A DNA stretch of 64,000 nt from contig CM057165.1 in NCBI GenBank assembly GCA_029962745.1, forward strand, positions 3,130,340-3,194,339. Reading direction: 5' to 3'. Source of the DNA: Echinometra lucunter. Its lineage: Eukaryota > Echinodermata > Echinoidea > Camarodonta > Echinometridae. Both the position numbers and the translations under genes were made by a program. Positions 13,821 through 26,100 of the stretch are shown here, piece after piece (the stretch's first letter is position 1; the number at the start of each line of letters is the position of its first letter). Under the pieces are notes generated by a model that made no database searches, had not been told where the DNA came from, and saw only the letters and a program-made list of their open reading frames with translations.

Positions 13821-14191
13821 ACATACTCAAAACAATATTGGTTTAAAAGATACATTTAACCCCTGTGACATAAAGACCGGAAGATTGCCTTTTGTTTCAG
13901 TTTGGAAACTTGAAATGACTCCCTGTCGTTTGATGCGATAGACTAGATCTGTCCTTTGCTAGAGATTTGAAATGGGATATGAATCTATTGTCATGAAAGG
14001 AAACATACTAAAAACAATATTAGTTGAAAAGATGTGTGCAACCACTATGACATGAAGACCGGAAGATTGCCTTTTGTTTTATACTTTCAGTTTGCAAACT
14101 TGAAATGACTCCTTATTGTTTGATGCTTTAGACTAGACCTGTCCTTTGCTGGAGATTTGAAATGGGATGTGAATTCTATTGTCACGAAAGG
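13821..14191 (+). repeat. Tandem duplication, two ~180-bp units
   Basis: Both units begin ACATACT(C/A)AAAACAATATT. They share AAGACCGGAAGATTGCCTTT, CTTGAAATGACTCC and CCTTTGCT(A/G)GAGATTTG. The start-to-start distance is 182 bp. Substitutions and small indels show the duplication is not recent. Confidence 0.85.
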
Positions 14192-14405
14192 TCGGCTTTT
14201 TAGTTTGATCGCTTGTTGCAAGGATGTAAAGAGATAAAAGGGGCTAACATGTAGGTGGTAAAGCTTAATGCTTTATTCCTGTGATGACTAAAACTGAAAT
14301 TTATATAGAATACCCACCTCAAGAAAATTAATTTTAAAAAATAGATCAATAAATGCTAAAAATTATACAAAAATTTGTTTCATGTCGGGCCATCTGAAGG
14401 ATACC

Positions 14406-14553
14406 TGGGGAGCATTTCATGAAGTGTCTTGTCAGTGATTCTTATTGAGAAATTTGCTCTCAGCCAATCAGATGCAAGGAATTCAGTAGCTTATACATGT
14501 AACAGTTGTCAGTAAAAATCACTGACAAGACACGGTCCATGAAACGTTCCCCT
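14406..14553. mobile_element. ~148-bp fold-back MITE
   Basis: The arm GTGTCTTGTCAGTGATT near the left end pairs with AATCACTGACAAGACAC near the right end. The outer bases GGGGAGCATTTCATG pair imperfectly with CATGAAACGTTCCCC. It resembles the TTTCATAAA-ended hairpins at 43317 and 59117 in style but has a different body. Confidence 0.7.
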
Positions 14554-15315
14554 GTAAATTACTGTAATTGATAATAATTGATATGGTAATTACTTCATCA
14601 GTGTATTCATCCTTTTGATTGTATTTATTTGGTGTAAATAGTTTCTTACTTATTTCATGCATGTGTCATTGAAATACTCCAAGCAACCTGACATGTTGAT
14701 GGTTCCTTACAAAGTGTAGCTTTTGCAAAGTTGGCTTTTACATCCTGCCTGTAAAAATATAACATAATCTATATAAATATAACATAACAATATAACAAAC
14801 AAATTGATTTAAAAAATTAAAAAATTAAAAATGAGCACACAATACAAGTGCAATACAGTGTACATACAATGAGTTTACAGTAGTACTGCACATAAAGTAA
14901 TAAGCCATATTTAGAAAAAAATTGCCCAAAGCATACATGTATTATTGTTTGTAAACATCCAACTCTAATTCCTCCATGGATTCCTGAATCTAATATTGGT
15001 ACAGTACTTATAAAAGAACCTTAAAGCAATATCCAGTGCAGGCTTCTTAATTTTGGTAAAAAGAGGATGGAAAGTTTGTGGTTTTTTGAGTGACTGATGT
15101 CTGGATAGGGGTTCTATTGTTCGAGCATCAAAATATCAATTTACTAACTGGCTCCCCATTGTTTAAAGGACGGCAGCTGTCGCATTGAAAATTTGCTATG
15201 TAACATGGTTATCTTTGACCAAATCAGATAGCAGAGGCTGATTATGTAGATTATTCCTTTAATGGTGAATACAAACTTTTCAAGTAATGGCTTATTGTAA
15301 AGTCTGAATATAACC

Positions 15316-15894
15316 TCAGGTTACCCTTGTCCAATTATATGGAGGCACTTGTACATGTACTTCGTCATATGTTTGTGCGTTGTCTGCACTGTAATTAACT
15401 ATTGGAACCACCACTGTGCAGTAGCCTACAGGCTTGGGCAGAACTAATTTTTGTCCTTTCATAGAATTATGGAGGGAAAAGCGTATTGGTGCCGTTTGAA
15501 TTAACTTACATGTATGTGGGGCGCTTGCAGGCCATGAGATGGTCACTGCGTAATGGAGGGAAATTGTCAATTGGAGGAAGACAATATAACATAACTTATA
15601 ATTTGAAGGGGAAGTCCCCTTAGTCTTTCTTACATGAATGTGCAGAAAGCAGGACGAGGGAGACTCCTGACCTAATTTCTCGAAGCTCATATCCAGAATT
15701 GAAGGACAATAAACACATGAATGTTTCATACTGTCTCGGGTTCTGGAAGTACTGTAGTCAGAATTTATTGCAAAATTACTGTACAGAAGTCCCAAGGCAC
15801 AAGCTGGGATCATTGCACTTTGGAAAATAAATGAGATGGAGCTAGAGAGAGAAGAGAGGCATTGAGAATAAATAGGAATGTTAAGAATTTCCAT
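15316..15894 (-). CDS. Unassigned 192-codon open frame, probably not a gene
   Basis: This is the longest frame in the window that is not low-complexity. The translation starts with M-E-I-L-N-I-P and contains several Cys residues. It shows no domain, signal peptide or repeat I recognise. In AT-rich DNA a frame this long is uncommon but not impossible over 64 kb. No splice context or neighbour supports it. Confidence 0.12.
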   Translation of the reverse strand: MEILNIPIYSQCLSSLSSSISFIFQSAMIPACALGLLYSNFAINSDYSTSRTRDSMKHSCVYCPSILDMSFEKLGQESPSSCFLHIHVRKTKGTSPSNYKLCYIVFLQLTISLHYAVTISWPASAPHTCKLIQTAPIRFSLHNSMKGQKLVLPKPVGYCTVVVPIVNYSADNAQTYDEVHVQVPPYNWTRVT

Positions 15895-16743
15895 TAAAAA
15901 CTTTTGTACAATGTACTATGAGATAACAAGAATGTACTTCTTGAAGTACAAGTACTGATGATCAGAAGTAATTGTTTCCAGAAAGTTAGAGCAGTGACAT
16001 TACGTAAAATGTACAAGTTACAATTTTCAGTCCAGTTTATATGTGGTTAAGCATGCATCATGATTTTGCATGAAATACATGTTTAAGAAATCAACAATTT
16101 AATCTATTTCATGCACTGTGATGGAAAAAGAAAATTTTTCTGCAGAGAACCAAAGGGAAGTTAAGAAAAAGCAATTAATGCCCTTCTTGCTTTTGATAAA
16201 ATGTTTGCTGGAATACGAAAGATGGTGTAGTTTTCTTCATAAGATGTGGACTTAGTACTTTATCAGAGGGGGGGGGGTGGGGCTTATGATGGATTGTTGA
16301 GCAGAGATAGAAAATTTTATGATAGCCTTCTAGAAGATTTCTGCATAACAGTTCAACTTAACAACATTTTACATACTTAGGTACAATCTTCTTGCCATAC
16401 ATTCAAAACTGTAGGTGCATTAAGTACCGTTTTCTGAACAACAAAATTGTCATTGTAAAATTTTGATTATATTATCTAAGCTTTCACTTTCATTCCTTTA
16501 GAGCAGAGCATGAAAGGCATTTTAAGAACAAAAAAAATATGTAAAATGAGAAGGGTAAAGAACTATTTAAAGAACCTTCCTATGGGCTGTTCTCAAGTTC
16601 TTGTACTACTTCCAGGCGACATGTATGTAACTTGTTTCATTGTACGTGGGCTCGTCAAGTTTAATGAAAGTCGATCCGCTTGCATCATCCTTCCAAATGG
16701 CTAAATTCAAGCACAAATTTCACATTTCCCCTCATTTCCTCAG

Positions 16744-17089
16744 ATTACGAGGCCGGTCCACCAGTAAGAGTGAGACAACTGGATGAGTAACGCACCCAAG
16801 TTGAGAGTGGAGATTCAAGTGTTTTGACCAACGCAAAGTTGGATGCTTGGGACTGTAAGCCAAGGCTAATCGAGTGATAGGAGTGAAACAACTTCACAAA
16901 TAATGCTGCAGAAGTGAGAGAAGAGACAAGGTGGTGGACCTGCAAAAAGTTCTATACTTGGGACTCTGAGGGATCAAGCTGATTAAGAAGTTATGCTGTG
17001 TAGCATGCAACCATTTTAGGTGTTGCTGACACTGGAAGATAGTGGACAGACTCATCAAACTTGGCATAAATTTGGACAATCAAATTATC
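16744..17089 (+). promoter_or_regulatory. Probable 5'UTR portion of the first coding exon, with four short uORFs
   Basis: A pyrimidine-rich tract ending CTCATTTCCTCAG at 16743 is a good 3' splice site. The 346 bp from there to the start codon are less AT-rich and free of the repeats that crowd the flanks, so I infer that the signal-peptide exon starts at 16744 and that a non-coding first exon lies further upstream. Four short upstream ORFs are visible: 16783-16827, 16843-16869, 16903-16917 and 16993-17019. All close before 17090. No promoter motif can be assigned. Confidence 0.4.
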
Positions 17090-17168
17090 ATGGCCACTCT
17101 TCGTCACAAGCCAGTCTTCATATTCCTATTGACCTGCATATTTATATCAAGCTGCAGTGCAGATTTAG
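17090..17168 (+). CDS. Coding exon 1: start codon and signal peptide
   Basis: The ATG at 17090 has A at -3 and G at +4, a strong metazoan initiation context. The 26 full codons encode a short basic start (R-H-K at residues 5-7), a hydrophobic core (V-F-I-F-L-L-T-C-I-F-I) and a small-residue cleavage region ending S-C-S-A before D-L, a textbook secretory signal peptide. The donor is TTAG|GTAAG, leaving one base of a split codon (phase 1). The split codon becomes Val when joined to the Ig1 exon. A signal peptide ending at a phase-1 intron is common in Ig-superfamily genes. The transcribed exon probably extends upstream to about 16744. Confidence 0.88.
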
Positions 17169-20100
17169 GTAAGAATCGCTGTAATTTTTTTGATCCAGTC
17201 CTTCATGTATATGATTGGAGACACTATGGAAAAATTCATTTTTTGAAAAACCCAATATACAAATCTGTAAACTTTTTAATGGATCTCTTCATTAGAGTTG
17301 GAAAACAAAACCACACAATACTGATTAAATTACTTGATCGAATTATGATTTTTTTGTTGTTGATAAGTCAGTGATTGCACTAAATTTCATAGATTGTCTT
17401 TTTATTCATTTTGCTGATTCGAGTTGGAGTTTAATAAAATCAAATGAATACTCAACCCTGCTCCTTATATGATCCAAACGTGACCTTTTGAAACTAATTC
17501 CTTATCAGTGACATGGTTGGCTTGCTTCAGTTGCCATTTGATCAGAATTCAAGAATTTTTAAAAACCCTCTTAATCCTGATACTTAATTTTCTTTTTCTT
17601 GTTGCATTGTTCAGTATTCACAGAAACACCGTCAGATACCATCGTAGTTTTGGGCAGTTCTGCCACTTTCCACTGTGCGGCGTACGATGGCTTCCATATT
17701 GGAACCGTCTTCGTGGAATGGAAGCACAATAATGTTCTTATCAACGCGGGAGGGCGCTTCTACATCTTCCCCAATGGAACCCTTTACCTGGCTACTACGC
17801 AGAGTGGGGACGAAGGGAGCTATAGCTGCACGGCAAGGGTTGAGGATACACTAGGGACCGTGTCGGATATGCAGACACCCAACCCAGCTGGTCTCTACTT
17901 TGCCTGTAAGTATACCAAAAGTATTATATCAAATGCTGTTTTAGTCAATTAACCCATTCCTGACAGAGGTCCACATTTTTTGATTTGGCCTAATATCTTT
18001 TGATGCAAAGCCCTAAAAATCATACCAAATACATGAGTAGAAAGAGCAAAAAATTCTACACATACTGTGCCCATTTTGGTTGCGTCAATATTTGTTGTTT
18101 GATGCTGAAAATTCTTTAAAGGAAAATAAGCATTAAAATCCTCAAATTGGCAATGTGATAGAAAGTTTAAAATCACTGTTTTCCCCTGCAAATTGGCAAC
18201 TTTTTGACTTCTCATCATAATTTCTGTCAATTTATATTCATTTCAGATACATGACGTTTCATAAGAAAAATGTAGCAATAAAATAAAAATGTTGGTGTTG
18301 CCAATTTGAAGAATAAAAGCTGATCAAATTAGGCTTTAAATAATTTTTCTGTCACGAATGGGTTAAGCATGATTTGATTTCAGGTATATCTCACATATAT
18401 TCCATAGACCCTTGCCTGAGTTATTTTGGGCTTAGTGTTCAACAGGTTTTTGTATGGAAAGTAGCACTTGTTAGGTTACAATCACTATGAACATGGCTGA
18501 CAAAGTAAGTGGACAAAATAAACAACCTCTCATTCTACCCTTCACAATGGTTCTGGTAGTCAAAAGAACATCCCTTCACAGCTATTATGTTTAATCATGT
18601 AATTCCAGGTGAATATGCATGTGACACCTGTTCCACATATTTTAGACAATAGCAGTGAAGGGATGTGCTTTTGACTACCAGAACCATTGTGAAGGGTAGA
18701 ATGAGGGGTTGTTTATTTATTCCGCTTTCTTTGTCCGTCATGTTCATAGTGAATTTATTATAGCATTATCTACTTACACAAATTATATGTATATTGTTTA
18801 TTTATTCATTTGTTCATTTGTGCTTTTGTTTGTGTGATTGTTTTTGGTTTAAAGGAAGAACAGGATTTTGTAAACAGGCATACTCATAAGGATATGAAGA
18901 TATCCTATATAGGATGAAGGATTTAGATATCAAGGGCATATGGGGGGGGGGGGGGGGGGGGGGGGGGTGGTAGGGTGGAGGAGGCATAGTGTGAACTATA
19001 GACACAGTGAACCAACTTTGCAAAGTGCAGTTTTGTAGCCATTTTGTGGCCGTTTTGTAGCTGTTTTGTAGCCGTTTACTGTGTTTTGCAGTTTTGTAGC
19101 CATTTTGTATCGGTTTTCAAAAGGGCTACAAAACGGCTACAAAATGGCTAATCTGCTGATTCTGCTCACTGTGAGAGATTCCTTTATTTGATTAGTGTGT
19201 AGGACCGTTCTCCTTGAATATAGTTTTCTGAAAGATATTAAATTTTAGGTGATGAAATTTATCTTGCTTTATAAATGCCAAGGTTATGATTACAAGGAGG
19301 CTTTACACGATATTTTCCGAAAGATTTTCTCTTTTCTAAAATCTTTTGATATTAGCACTAATTAGTGCTTATGTTTACTACTGGAAAGTTGTTAAGATAA
19401 TGAAAAGAAGATGAAAGAAGAAGGAAGAGAGAGGGAATTAGTGCTAGAAAAGGAGAAAAGAGAGGAGTAAAAGATAGTGAAAAGATATGAAAGAAGAAGG
19501 AAGAGAGAGAGGGAGGGATTGGTGCTAGAAAAGGAGAGATGCATGTAAGAGGAGTAAAACTGTAGAGATAAAATTTTAAAATGGAGAGTTTATAAGAAAG
19601 TGATCATTTCTAATATTAACTGAACAGAATATCTAAATATAACAAACTGGAACTATTTTGGAATCACAGCTCTGGAAGACATACCTTGCAAAAATTTGGA
19701 AGAAAATGTTGAAAATAGGATGCAGCAGTTGAAGAAATAGAAGATGCATGACTAAACAAAATCACTATTTCCATGCCACTCCTAGCCTACTTGTATCCCT
19801 CCCCCCCCCCTTCAAAGCAAGTTAATGCTCATGTTTCAGAATCACTGCTCACTCTGTCTGCGTCTCAGACATTTTCTTTGATACACATAGTTAAGGAAAA
19901 CTGTTATTCCTCATGAGGGTTTTTTAATTGCCAGAAATGCATGTCTTGGTATTTGAATTCAAGCAAGAAAATGTCTACATCTGATAAGAGAACATATTGA
20001 ACCAATATTCCTCAAGCAAAACAACAATTAGACCTGCTCATATTAAAGCTTCAGCTGAATACACTGAACATGTTCACACAGTTCAAAGTGTTGCTCACAT

Positions 20101-23100
20101 TTGTAATTGTAAAATATCATCCCATCTGTCTTTTTTATCATCTTCCCGTCTGTGAGATGATAGCAAATTTTCTTCCTACCTGTCCCAGAATTGCTAATAA
20201 CTCTAGCTTCCTACATGTATATTCTAATTTTAAGAAAATGCTCAACAGCCTATAGTTGTTCAGTGTAGTAGTGCAAAAAGATGACGAAGAGTGTTACAGT
20301 CTAGGATATGGCAGTGATTGCTCAATCACTTTACCATCCAATTTTCTTATTTACTGTGAAAATGCTAGACACCCTAAAAATATATATATTGTGTTAAGAA
20401 AAACTTATTTTAGAAGTGGAAATAAATAACTGAGAGAAGACAAACGGGTAGTTCTAGGCAGAGAAGTGACATTGATCGCTGAATCACATACTGTAGGCCC
20501 AAATTCATAGAAGAGGTTTAAATTAAACTCTGGTCTAAATTTAAATCATTGTGTAAATCTCCAAAAGCATAAAACATCCTCTTGTCCAATGGGCAGGCAG
20601 CAATATTTTTTGCCATGCACAATTTAATTGAGATTATGGGAAATGCAGTCACATTTTGTTAAAACGTCAGAAAAACTTTGGGCATTCTATTTGGCACTTC
20701 ATACAGGTGTATTCCAGTTGTTCATAAAGTCATGCATAACTTTACGAACAGCTTTATGAAACACCCCCCAGGCCAGATTAGATCATGAGGAAATTATCCA
20801 CCTACCCACAACCAGACAAACCACAAAACAAAGTTAACCAAAACCATCTCCCAAGCCACTTGAGTGAGAAAAACAGATAAGGAAAGAGGCTGGCATATCA
20901 CCTACTACATGTACATTGCCCAAACTAAATCTTCTTCTTCTTCTTAATCTTCTTCTTTTTTTTGTTGTTGTTAATTGTTATGATGTAAATCATACTTGTA
21001 CCAGAAATGGAGAACAAACATGTTCTCCTTAAATGTATAGATGTAAATGCAATCTGTGCAGAGTCATATCAGGTATCACTGAATTTGGGAGTAGAAATCC
21101 ACGAAAAAGTACTCTTTGACAAAAATACCAGTACCACGATACTCAAGGTACATTACATCCATGCCTTTAATGGTACACCTTGGTAATTTGAACATACAGG
21201 TATACCACCAAATTGCCATGTTTGTACCATACATGTACATGTAGGTACCAACATGTAGGTGCCAGTGGTACAACCATGATACTTTGGTGGTGAACCACAG
21301 TAATTTGATGGTACACCATGGTAAATTGAACATATTCGATCAAATTACCATGTTGGTACATATACTTTTTTTTTGCAAGGGTATCATAGTATAACCATGG
21401 TAATGTGATGGTACACCACAGTAATTTGAATAAATTACCATATGTAATATTTTTTGACAAGGATAAAATTCACCCTTTTCAAAGCAATATGATTGCAACA
21501 TTTTGTTGCAGTCAGAGGCTGAATTGCAAAAGATTTACATTGATTATGTCATGAAAACAGTGAAATTCTGTATACAGGAAAATTATCATATATGTGACAT
21601 AAATGTACATGTACAATGTATGTGTAGATGTAAATAGACAGATTCATGTATAGTAGAGTGGGTTTAATTAAACTTTAAAGTAGATTTCATAAAAAAATTA
21701 AGAGTGGATTTACATGTAACTCCCAAAACAAAGTGATCCCTGATATCACTAAAAAAACACCTGGATTTTTTATTCCATTGCATGAAGAGAGTGTATGATA
21801 TTAGATGAAACTAATAATCATGAGTTAAAGAAACTCTAGCCTCATTCATCGAAGGTCATTGTGCTTGCAGTAGCTTCTTAACTCCTTTGAGGTTTTCATC
21901 TTGTCAAGATGTACATATCAAGGTAAATATCAAATTAAGCCTGACTACAGAATGTTTTTTCAGTCAATATTACCTTCAAACAAATGTTTTTAATTAACTG
22001 GCCTGAGAAGAAGATCTGTCCTGCATCCATCAAAACTCTGAAGCAGCCCTAGATAATGAAATGACTTGTTGACTGATGCTTGAGGACAATATGGTTCCCT
22101 CCCTGTAAAGAAAGGGGGATAGCACCAAGGCACAGAAATTGGCCATAAACGTTACCAGGTGTTATAGGGGAAATTCTTCCTTCATTTGCTTTCAGGCAAT
22201 GCGTGCTACCTGTTATGAGAACGCAGGTAATTTTGCGTGTCCCCACTGTACGGGGAAGTGGCCAATTTGAGGATGTATTTTGAAATCAGGTGTAATGATG
22301 TTATTGCAATTCAAACTTAAGATAGTCTCTCGTCAATATGGAAAATATTAGTCAAAAGTAAAGGTACATGTACAAAGAATTCTTGATATAGAAGTTTACA
22401 ATGATTGTTTTCATTTCAGTTAGAACCATTAAAGTGGGACAAGGTGTTGCATAAGAAATTCATCTTTTCATTCGTTTTCAGTGATGCATGTTACCTGTTA
22501 TGAGAACGCAGGTAATCTTGCGTGTCCCCACCGTACGGGGAAGTGGCCAATTTGAGGATGTATTTTAAAATCAAGTGTAATGATGTTATTGCAGTTCAAA
22601 CTTAAGATAGTCTCTCGTCAATATGGAAAATATTAGTCAAAACTGAATATACAAATACCCTTTGATACAGAAATTTGGAATTATTATTTTTGTTTCAATT
22701 TGAAATAAATGAGACAAGGTACATGTAGGCAATTCACCCTTTCATTCCCTTGCAGTGATGCATGTTATCTGTTATGAGAACGCAGGTAATTTTGCATGTC
22801 CCCACCATAAGGGAAGTGGCTAGATTAGGGATGTGTCTGAAATTAAGTTGTGATGTTATTACAGTTCAGACTTCAGAGTCTCTCAAAGTGCAATAAGACA
22901 ATTGAACTTAAGAGGGTCAAACTCAACTCCAGTATCATAAACTTTAATTGATTTTTCTTATAAGCTCTCTTTGTGTTTTATTCATAGAAAGGGTTCAACT
23001 TATATTTTTCATATTTTCCAGATCCCCTTGAAAAAAATCAATTTCAAAAAGTTTTTCTGGGTTTTTCTTCCTTTTAATTGTTTTTCCTTTTTTCATTATA

Positions 23101-26100
23101 GGACCAACGAACCTTCGGAATAATGCCACAAATGTTTGCATTAACGAACCTTTTTTTCATTTTTGGACTAACGAACATCTGGGAATACGCAATTTGCATG
23201 TTTCAGAATAATGGACATCACCCTTTTTTTTTGTATATACATGTAGAGCTTTCCAGAGGTTTCCAGATAATTACTCTCTGTTCCATGGTGTATTGTGTCA
23301 TTGATCAAAGTCCTTTTTTGAGTCTACAAGAGTAATCAGGGCTCAACATAAACAGGCGCTGGGGACACATGGACCCCAAAACTTGACCCTCCAAATTGAA
23401 CAATTTTAACACAGGGCTCAATACATTCAGAGCCCAGAATTCAAACCAGACCCCTATACCCCAAAAAAGTTAGTGTGGAGCCCTGGAGAAGTGAACAGTA
23501 CAAAACAGAAACTGTAGGGCCCCAAGTTTTCCTTCAGAGTTGGAACCATGATATCATCCTACATGTCCATGTAACTGTAGGACCACTGGACTATCAGTAC
23601 TTGAATTTTGCCTCCTATCCCTTACTTAGCCCTATTACTGAGGGTGAAATAGGCAAAAATAGCCATTTTCTTTTGCTGTTGTTGGAGCATGTCGATCAGT
23701 GCCTTGTAAAAGTTTTAATAAGGAGTATGAAAACATGTTTTTCTCTGAGGAATTGACCTTTCTGTTTCAGCCCTTGACTGAAGTGTTAAATGACATCTCT
23801 AAAACACTCAAATCCCCTTAATTGATATCCTAATTAGAATCCAGTACAAATACATTACTGAAGATGAAAAAGTTTGATTTTCAAGTTTTTCTTTCATAAC
23901 TTGCAAACTACATGTAGACTTTTTGAAATGTCATATATTACATGTATATTCAGTTCTTTTAGTAAGATTCAACATGATAACAATTTAATCTGTACATGTA
24001 CTTGTACCATTTTTTCAGATTAAAGCCTTCACGTATCGTTTTGAATCACAATGAGGGAGTGAATCACCCATTTATTCTCTCTATACTCGGTCAAAGTATG
24101 TCCTTGAAATTTAGTTTCAATTCTATTAGAGACGAAATTAAGTATTTCCATTCATCTTTCAAAACAAAAAAATTGCCCCAGTCTCGTTGACTTTCAAACC
24201 CTGGCAATTTCCTCTTGGAGTGACCCTTCTGAGAGCCGTCTGTCATCGATCACAATTCTCCGTTAATGAAGCTCCTGACAGATCCCGACAGGATATTGTC
24301 CAATCCGGGTGTCCTAGCTCGGAGAGGATCAAGCGCCTCACAATGACGAGTGTAGAGGGTGGACAGATTGGTGTCAATCTGTCGCTTGATGGGACCTTGT
24401 TCATATTTGTGAAAGAGCTAGTAGGCTCAGTTCTTAAAGATAGCCCTACAATGTATGATGTGAACTTGTTAATGCTGTCCCATTGGATATGAAGCCCACT
24501 TCTTTTAGAACCTCTTTAAAGATTTTTTTAAAATGGGGCCTTGTCCCAGGCCAGGGCCTCGTTGCATAAAACTTACCATCAGTGGTAACTACCATGGTAA
24601 CATTGCTCAACACCCAATCATATTCAAGGTTTCCATGGAAGTTACTATTGATGGCAAAGTTACCATCATTTGTAAGTTAAATGCAACAGGGCCCTGTTGT
24701 CCCTTCTCAAGAGTAGGGTACTTTTCAGATCGTCGGCTTCCCGGAAAAAGGCCGTTATTGACCTTTTCTCAATTTTCCCGCCATTTTTTTTCATTGCAGA
24801 AATGGAAAAAGCTTGTCATTAGCTTTCTTCTCGTACCATTCTGGAACCTCAATTTGACGTCATTATGACGTAATAAGCCAAAAAAAAAAAAATTACGCGA
24901 GCACGTGAATTCCTCCTCACTCAACGTGCTTACGTGCATAGACCGATTCGCAATAGCGTCTTTTTCCTGGGAACTATTGCGCATTTCTTGTTCCCGGAAG
25001 AAAGACACTATTCTTCGCTCAACGTGCTTAAGTGCATAGACCGATTCGCATTAGCGACCTTTTTCCGGGAACTGGATTTACGTAATCGCGCATTTTTGGA
25101 AGAAAGCCGTTAAGGATAAAATGCTAATGATTAGAAAACATTTAGAGTGTTTTAAATAAAGGCACAAAATATCATTGAAGAAAAAATCTTGCTCTGTCAG
25201 AAAGTTTGAGAGTTAGGACGGAAAAATAATACACCAGCTGCTAAAAGCTCAAAATAAGGTGAAAACTTCATTCGCGTTTTTCTCGAAAACGTACATTTGG
25301 TGCACGTGCGCGTTAGTGGCCTTTTTCCGGGAAGGCGACGAAATGTTGACCAGAAAATATGTCCAAAGGAAGAGGCAAAGAATAAAAAGTTGAAAGTTTC
25401 ATTGAACAACCATCATTATAAATGGAAATGAAACAAAAGGTACATCCAGAAAAAGATATCCTTGAACGTTAGAGAATCCAGAACTGAGTGACCCCAGTCC
25501 AGAATTGCATGTTACATTTTCCAAGTGTAAAAATGTCCTTTCTGGACAATGCTTATAAACCAGTTAACGACTGAATTCCCTCTTTCCCCTAGGTACAGTA
25601 TAGAAACTACATGTACATGTAAGTAGCTAGATGATACTTTAAAATGATCATATTTTACAGTGTGATTGGGGCCCAGTCTTCTCAAGTTGATTCATTTAGG
25701 TACAATGAGGAATCTTTGAACGTCATTGGTGGTCAGGAGGGAAAATAGCTAGGAGGCCTGGTAATAGGACAAAAGGGAAGATTTGACAAGTGATACAGTC
25801 ATCGGTTGTTGTCAGCAGTATGATATCAAGTTAATAGTGTCCTTCAACCTTTCCTGTGATGTCATCCAGAATGGCTGTATATCGTTTTATCCTGATACGT
25901 TTGGCTAATTCATAGAGATATATGTGCCTTGAAGTTGTGAAGTATTATAATTTCAGGTACTTGCTAGAAAATGAGAAATTTATGGGTACAAGTCCTGGCA
26001 TGGCACTTAAGTTCTTTTGGCACTCCCCATCCATGTGTATCAAATGCCTATCTCTTCGGGGGAATTCCTTGATGTGGGTGCTGAAGTTGGTAGCCTCCAT

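Larger units (their letters stand above)
9219..16743. other. Upstream region of the Ig gene; no supported exon
   Basis: It contains a short CCACAGAAAGTA-type minisatellite (about 9592-9643), a CT microsatellite (11363-11417), G-rich runs near 11640-11750 and 12950, a T-run at 13438-13461, a tandem duplication at 13821-14191 and a hairpin element at 14406-14553. A 192-codon minus-strand frame (15316-15894) resembles nothing I know. Regulatory DNA for the downstream gene may lie here but cannot be located by eye. Confidence 0.5.

Noticed and set aside
24187..24492. 101-codon plus-strand frame in a locally GC-richer stretch
   Set aside because: No known domain, no splice sites in a phase fitting the gene, and no resemblance to Ig sequence.
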